A DNA stretch of 64,000 nt, from the NCBI RefSeq assembly GCF_001758465.1, contig NZ_MJIC01000020.1, positions 43,263 to 107,262 on the forward strand, given 5' to 3'. Each line of letters begins with the position of its first letter. The stretch's first letter is position 1. The notes below the pieces were generated by a model. The model made no database searches. It saw only the letters and a list, made by a program, of their open reading frames with translations, and was not told where the DNA came from. This document shows, in pieces, positions 61,340 through 64,000 of this stretch. Made by a program: the position numbers and the translations under genes. This DNA comes from Marisediminitalea lipolytica. Lineage in GTDB: Bacteria; Pseudomonadota; Gammaproteobacteria; Enterobacterales; Alteromonadaceae.

Positions 61340-62248
61340 GTGTTTAAAGTAGTCACTCCACAAACCGATGAAGCCCTCACGGCTTACTATCATTTTCGCT
61401 GGCAGTACCTGCGCCAGCCCTGGAATTTTCCACCGGGGTCAGAAAAAGACGAATACGAACAGGTCAGCGAACACCGCATGGTGGTTAACGGCCAGGGTGA
61501 AATTATTGCCTGTGGGCGCGTTCATCTGAACACTGCCGAAGAAGCGCAAATTCGCCATATCGCGGTACACAGTGGCTACCAGCGGCGCGGTTTGGGTCAG
61601 TTTATGCTCAATGCCCTGGAGTCGGTCGCCAGGGAATTAGGCGCCATTCGCGCAGTCACCAACAGTCGTGAAATCTCCATCGAGTTTTTTAAAGCCTGTG
61701 GCTTCACTGTAGAACGGGAAGCTCCCAACGAACTGGGTTTGCTTAAACGCCAGCAGATGGTCAAAAAGCTTGATGATTTTTCGCTGCTGGTTATGCATCC
61801 CCAGTGGTGTCAGGAACTACAGGATACCTGGACCGAAACCATCCCCATTACCGAACACATGGGCATAAAGCTTCACCAGTACACCGGCAAGACGCTGGAA
61901 ACCCGCGCCTCCCTGAATAAAAATATCAATATTCACGGCACCATGTTTGCCGGCAGCATTTTTTCGCTCGCCACCCTCACCGGGTGGGGAATGATATTTC
62001 TGCAGCTTAAGGATAAGGGGTTACAAGGCGACATCGTATTGGGAGACGGCAATATCCATTATCACAAACCTATCACCATGAAGCCCCGCGCGGTGTGCAA
62101 TATTGAGCGTCTGAAAGGCAAATTCAACTTACTCAGCAAAGGCAAGAAATGCCGCCTGGAGCTGGAAGTAGAAGTACTCGATGACACCCAGGCCGTCGCC
62201 GAATTTCATGGTATTTACTGGGTGTTACCCAAAGAGGACAACAAATGA
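61340..62248 (+). CDS. YiiD-like GNAT acetyltransferase / thioesterase fusion
   Basis: A 302-residue two-domain protein. The N-terminal GNAT domain (about 1-145) has IRHIAVHSGYQRRGLGQFML with the acetyl-CoA loop QRRGLG. The C-terminal hotdog thioesterase-like domain (about 155-300) contains NINIHGTMFAGSIFSLATLT and GDGNIHYHKPIT. This is the architecture of E. coli YiiD (FabY), implicated in starting fatty-acid synthesis. Start is GTG at 61340 with GGGAGA upstream. It overlaps purT by 4 bp (ATGA). Confidence 0.87.
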   Translation: MFKVVTPQTDEALTAYYHFRWQYLRQPWNFPPGSEKDEYEQVSEHRMVVNGQGEIIACGRVHLNTAEEAQIRHIAVHSGYQRRGLGQFMLNALESVARELGAIRAVTNSREISIEFFKACGFTVEREAPNELGLLKRQQMVKKLDDFSLLVMHPQWCQELQDTWTETIPITEHMGIKLHQYTGKTLETRASLNKNINIHGTMFAGSIFSLATLTGWGMIFLQLKDKGLQGDIVLGDGNIHYHKPITMKPRAVCNIERLKGKFNLLSKGKKCRLELEVEVLDDTQAVAEFHGIYWVLPKEDNK

Positions 62249-63435
62249 CAACATTAGGTACGCCATTTACTTCCCAGGCGAAAAAGATTCTGCTGCTCGG
62301 CAGTGGCGAACTGGGCAAAGAAGTTGTAATTGAATGCCAGCGCCTCGGCTGTGAGGTGATTGCCTGTGATAGCTATGCCAACGCGCCGGCTATGCAGGTC
62401 GCTGACCGTAGTTATCAGTTTTCCATGCTGGACGCGAAAGCCCTGCGTGAAGTCGTCGAAAAAGAAGCCCCGGACCTGATTGTGCCGGAAGTTGAAGCCA
62501 TTGCTACCGCCGAACTTGTCGCGTTAGAAAAAGAAGGCTTTACGGTAGTGCCAAGTGCCAACGCCGTAAACCTGACCATGAATCGGGAAGGTATTCGTAC
62601 CCTGGCCGCCGAAACACTTGGTCTGCCCACATCCAGCTATCGGTTTGCCAGCACCAAGGCTGAGTTTGAGGCCGCTATCGACGCCATTGGTTACCCTTGT
62701 TTTGTTAAACCTATTATGAGCTCTTCGGGTAAGGGACAAAGCCGCCTGACCGGGCCTGACGATGTGGATAAGGCATGGCAATATGCCCAGGAAGGAGGAC
62801 GTGCTGGTGCAGGTAAAGTGATCGTTGAAGGCAACATTGCTTTCGATTACGAAATTACGCTGCTTACCGTTCGCACCCGTCAGGGCGTCAAGTTTTGCCC
62901 ACCCATCGGACATATTCAGAAAGACGGCGATTATCAGTATTCATGGCAACCTACCGCCATGACAGATAAAGCCCTCAGCGCGGCCAAAGACATTGCAGAC
63001 AAAATAACCGACGCCCTCGGCGGCTACGGCTTATTTGGCGTTGAGCTGTTTGTTTGTGGTGATGAGGTTATCTTCAGCGAAGTATCGCCGCGGCCCCACG
63101 ATACCGGCATGGTAACACTGATTTCCCAGAACCTGTCAGAATTTGCCCTGCACAGCCGCGCAATCTTAGGCCTGCCAATTCCTAACATTGACTGCTACGG
63201 CCCCAGTGCTTCCGCGGTTATTCTGGGGTTTGGCGAAGGCAACTGTATCAACTTCAGTAATCTGGATGCGGCGCTAAGCACGCCGATCACAGATTTGCGC
63301 TTATTTGGCAAACCAACCATTAATGGTAAGCGTCGATTAGGCGTTGCACTGGCCCGAGCGGAATCCACCGATGCTGCGGTAGAAACCGCGCAAAAAGTGG
63401 CCGGACTGGTAAATATCGATATCTCTCAACAGTAA
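62245..63435 (+). CDS. purT: Formate-dependent phosphoribosylglycinamide formyltransferase
   Basis: A 396-residue ATP-grasp enzyme that adds formate to GAR in purine synthesis. Motifs: ILLLGSGELGKEVVIECQRL (about 15), PEVEAIATAEL, MNREGIRTLAAE, YPCFVKPIMSSSGKGQS (ATP-grasp), YEITLLTVR, and the metal site FSEVSPRPHDTGMVTLISQ. RRLGVALAR near the end is also conserved. Full length. Overlaps the upstream fusion gene by 4 bp and ends at a GC-rich hairpin. Confidence 0.97.
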   Translation: MTTLGTPFTSQAKKILLLGSGELGKEVVIECQRLGCEVIACDSYANAPAMQVADRSYQFSMLDAKALREVVEKEAPDLIVPEVEAIATAELVALEKEGFTVVPSANAVNLTMNREGIRTLAAETLGLPTSSYRFASTKAEFEAAIDAIGYPCFVKPIMSSSGKGQSRLTGPDDVDKAWQYAQEGGRAGAGKVIVEGNIAFDYEITLLTVRTRQGVKFCPPIGHIQKDGDYQYSWQPTAMTDKALSAAKDIADKITDALGGYGLFGVELFVCGDEVIFSEVSPRPHDTGMVTLISQNLSEFALHSRAILGLPIPNIDCYGPSASAVILGFGEGNCINFSNLDAALSTPITDLRLFGKPTINGKRRLGVALARAESTDAAVETAQKVAGLVNIDISQQ

Positions 63436-63463
63436 GCCTGGCTGAGAGACAGGCAATAGATTC

Positions 63464-63487
63464 CCCCGGGCATGCCCGGGGTTCTTT
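63464..63487. terminator. GC-rich hairpin after purT / IS200 right end
   Basis: CCCCGGGCATGCCCGGGG is a perfect 18-bp palindrome followed by TTCTTTCTG. It probably ends purT transcription and at the same time is the end hairpin of the IS200-type element. Confidence 0.65.
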
Positions 63488-63490
63488 CTG

Positions 63491-63919
63491 TTACAGCTCC
63501 ATTCGGAGCTGATCTGAATCCTTCCGACCTTGATGCTCAACGTAGTTCCGTATTGTGTGCTCGTCTAAGCCTACGCTGCTTACAAAGTAACCCGGCGACC
63601 AAACAATATTTTCATTCCAATAGACCTTTCCTAGCCATTTGAATGTCTTTCTCATGTTTGACGCTGACTGGGCTTTGAGTTTACCCATCACTTCTGCTAT
63701 CGAGTATTTCGGTGGAATGACCATCAACATGTGCATATGGTCATTATCAAAGCCCATTCGCTCTATCGTTACGCCGGGCATACTTCGAAGCAGCTTCGGC
63801 AACACTTTGCGCAAATACTCCACGACGAAAGGCTTCAGTATCCGACGCCTGTATTTGGTTACCCAGACGACGTGATATTGAAGTCTATATAGACCATGTG
63901 ATGAGACTCGAACTTCCAT
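63491..63919 (-). CDS. tnpA: IS200-family transposase
   Basis: A 142-residue Y1 HUH single-strand transposase. HUH motif in DNDHMHMLMVIPPKYS (about 60), catalytic Tyr in HTIRNYVEHQGR (about 127), and the family opening YRLQYHVVWVTKYRRRILKP. Size is normal and the frame is intact, so it is potentially active. No TnpB accessory gene is seen within the window, consistent with IS200 rather than IS605. Confidence 0.93.
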   Translation of the reverse strand: MEVRVSSHGLYRLQYHVVWVTKYRRRILKPFVVEYLRKVLPKLLRSMPGVTIERMGFDNDHMHMLMVIPPKYSIAEVMGKLKAQSASNMRKTFKWLGKVYWNENIVWSPGYFVSSVGLDEHTIRNYVEHQGRKDSDQLRMEL

Positions 63920-64000
63920 CTTCGTAGCATACAGGCCTCGGACTCATTCATCCACGGGTAAACCCGTGGTGTTCTGTCGCTTCGCGACCGGTCACATAAA

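Larger units (their letters stand above)
63460..63992 (-). mobile_element. IS200-type insertion sequence (approximate bounds)
   Basis: A single Y1 transposase gene flanked by subterminal hairpins: CCCCGGGCATGCCCGGGG (63464-63481) past its 3' end and CCACGGG-TAAA-CCCGTGG (63952-63969) before its 5' end, with an adjacent GTCGC-TTC-GCGAC stem (63976-63988). IS200/IS605 elements have hairpin ends instead of inverted terminal repeats and make no target duplication, so the exact limits cannot be fixed here. It inserted 3' of purT, leaving it intact. Confidence 0.75.

Overview
The window reads as chromosome of a marine gammaproteobacterium, most likely in or near the Alteromonadaceae. The grounds are several large TonB-dependent receptors, MetJ/MET-box control of metF, a SoxR-type MerR regulator, an Fe-type SodB, a secreted KatG, a DUF2959 lipoprotein and many GGDEF/EAL/hybrid-kinase signalling genes. 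This taxonomic call is an inference from gene content; no rRNA or tRNA gene was seen.

Layout. 1-1233: a TonB-dependent receptor cut by the window edge, with a Fur-like box upstream. 1475-8375: a SoxR-controlled unit. soxR diverges from a small 36-codon ORF, an RND pump (membrane fusion protein, RND transporter, outer-membrane factor) and sodB; a near-perfect soxS-type box lies in a 19-bp-spacer promoter. 8404-12012: a YjbR-like protein, an FAD monooxygenase with a divergent AraC regulator, and an FCD-type GntR regulator. 12020-15797: a marR-aaeB-aaeX-aaeA-like efflux operon. 16072-24282: an MDR dehydrogenase, then a glucuronate-type polysaccharide block (GH2 lipoprotein, mannonate dehydratase, TonB-dependent receptor) in which two promoter regions share the 11-mer TGGTAAGGCCA.

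24394-29456: signalling genes (hybrid kinase with HPt, REC-GGDEF cyclase, STAS protein carrying two CxxC pairs). 29776-36293: a tightly coupled six-gene ring-cleavage operon (FAH-like, cyclase, alpha/beta hydrolase, extradiol dioxygenase, Rieske ferredoxin, FAD monooxygenase) facing a LysR regulator; its substrate is unknown. 36482-39832: a polytopic membrane protein, a small outer-membrane barrel, endonuclease VIII and a hypothetical. 40250-42716: exported catalase-peroxidase and a small unknown protein.

42991-53687 is the most unusual stretch. It holds a YjeH-like amino-acid exporter, a LysR regulator and two tandem paralogous TonB-dependent receptors. The receptors share a 216-bp perfectly identical leader plus signal-peptide tract. 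The second is broken by an apparent 92-bp deletion at a 7-bp repeat. Then come a TauE/SafE permease and a Tat-exported HisC-like aminotransferase. I read it as an envelope system for an amino (possibly sulfonated) compound; that is inference.

53794-63435 is mainly core metabolism and housekeeping: metJ, metF, YihY, a GAF-PAS-GGDEF-EAL protein, a DUF2959 lipoprotein with a small membrane partner, prolyl aminopeptidase-dtd, a GNAT-thioesterase fusion and purT. The window ends in an IS200-type element bounded by terminal hairpins.
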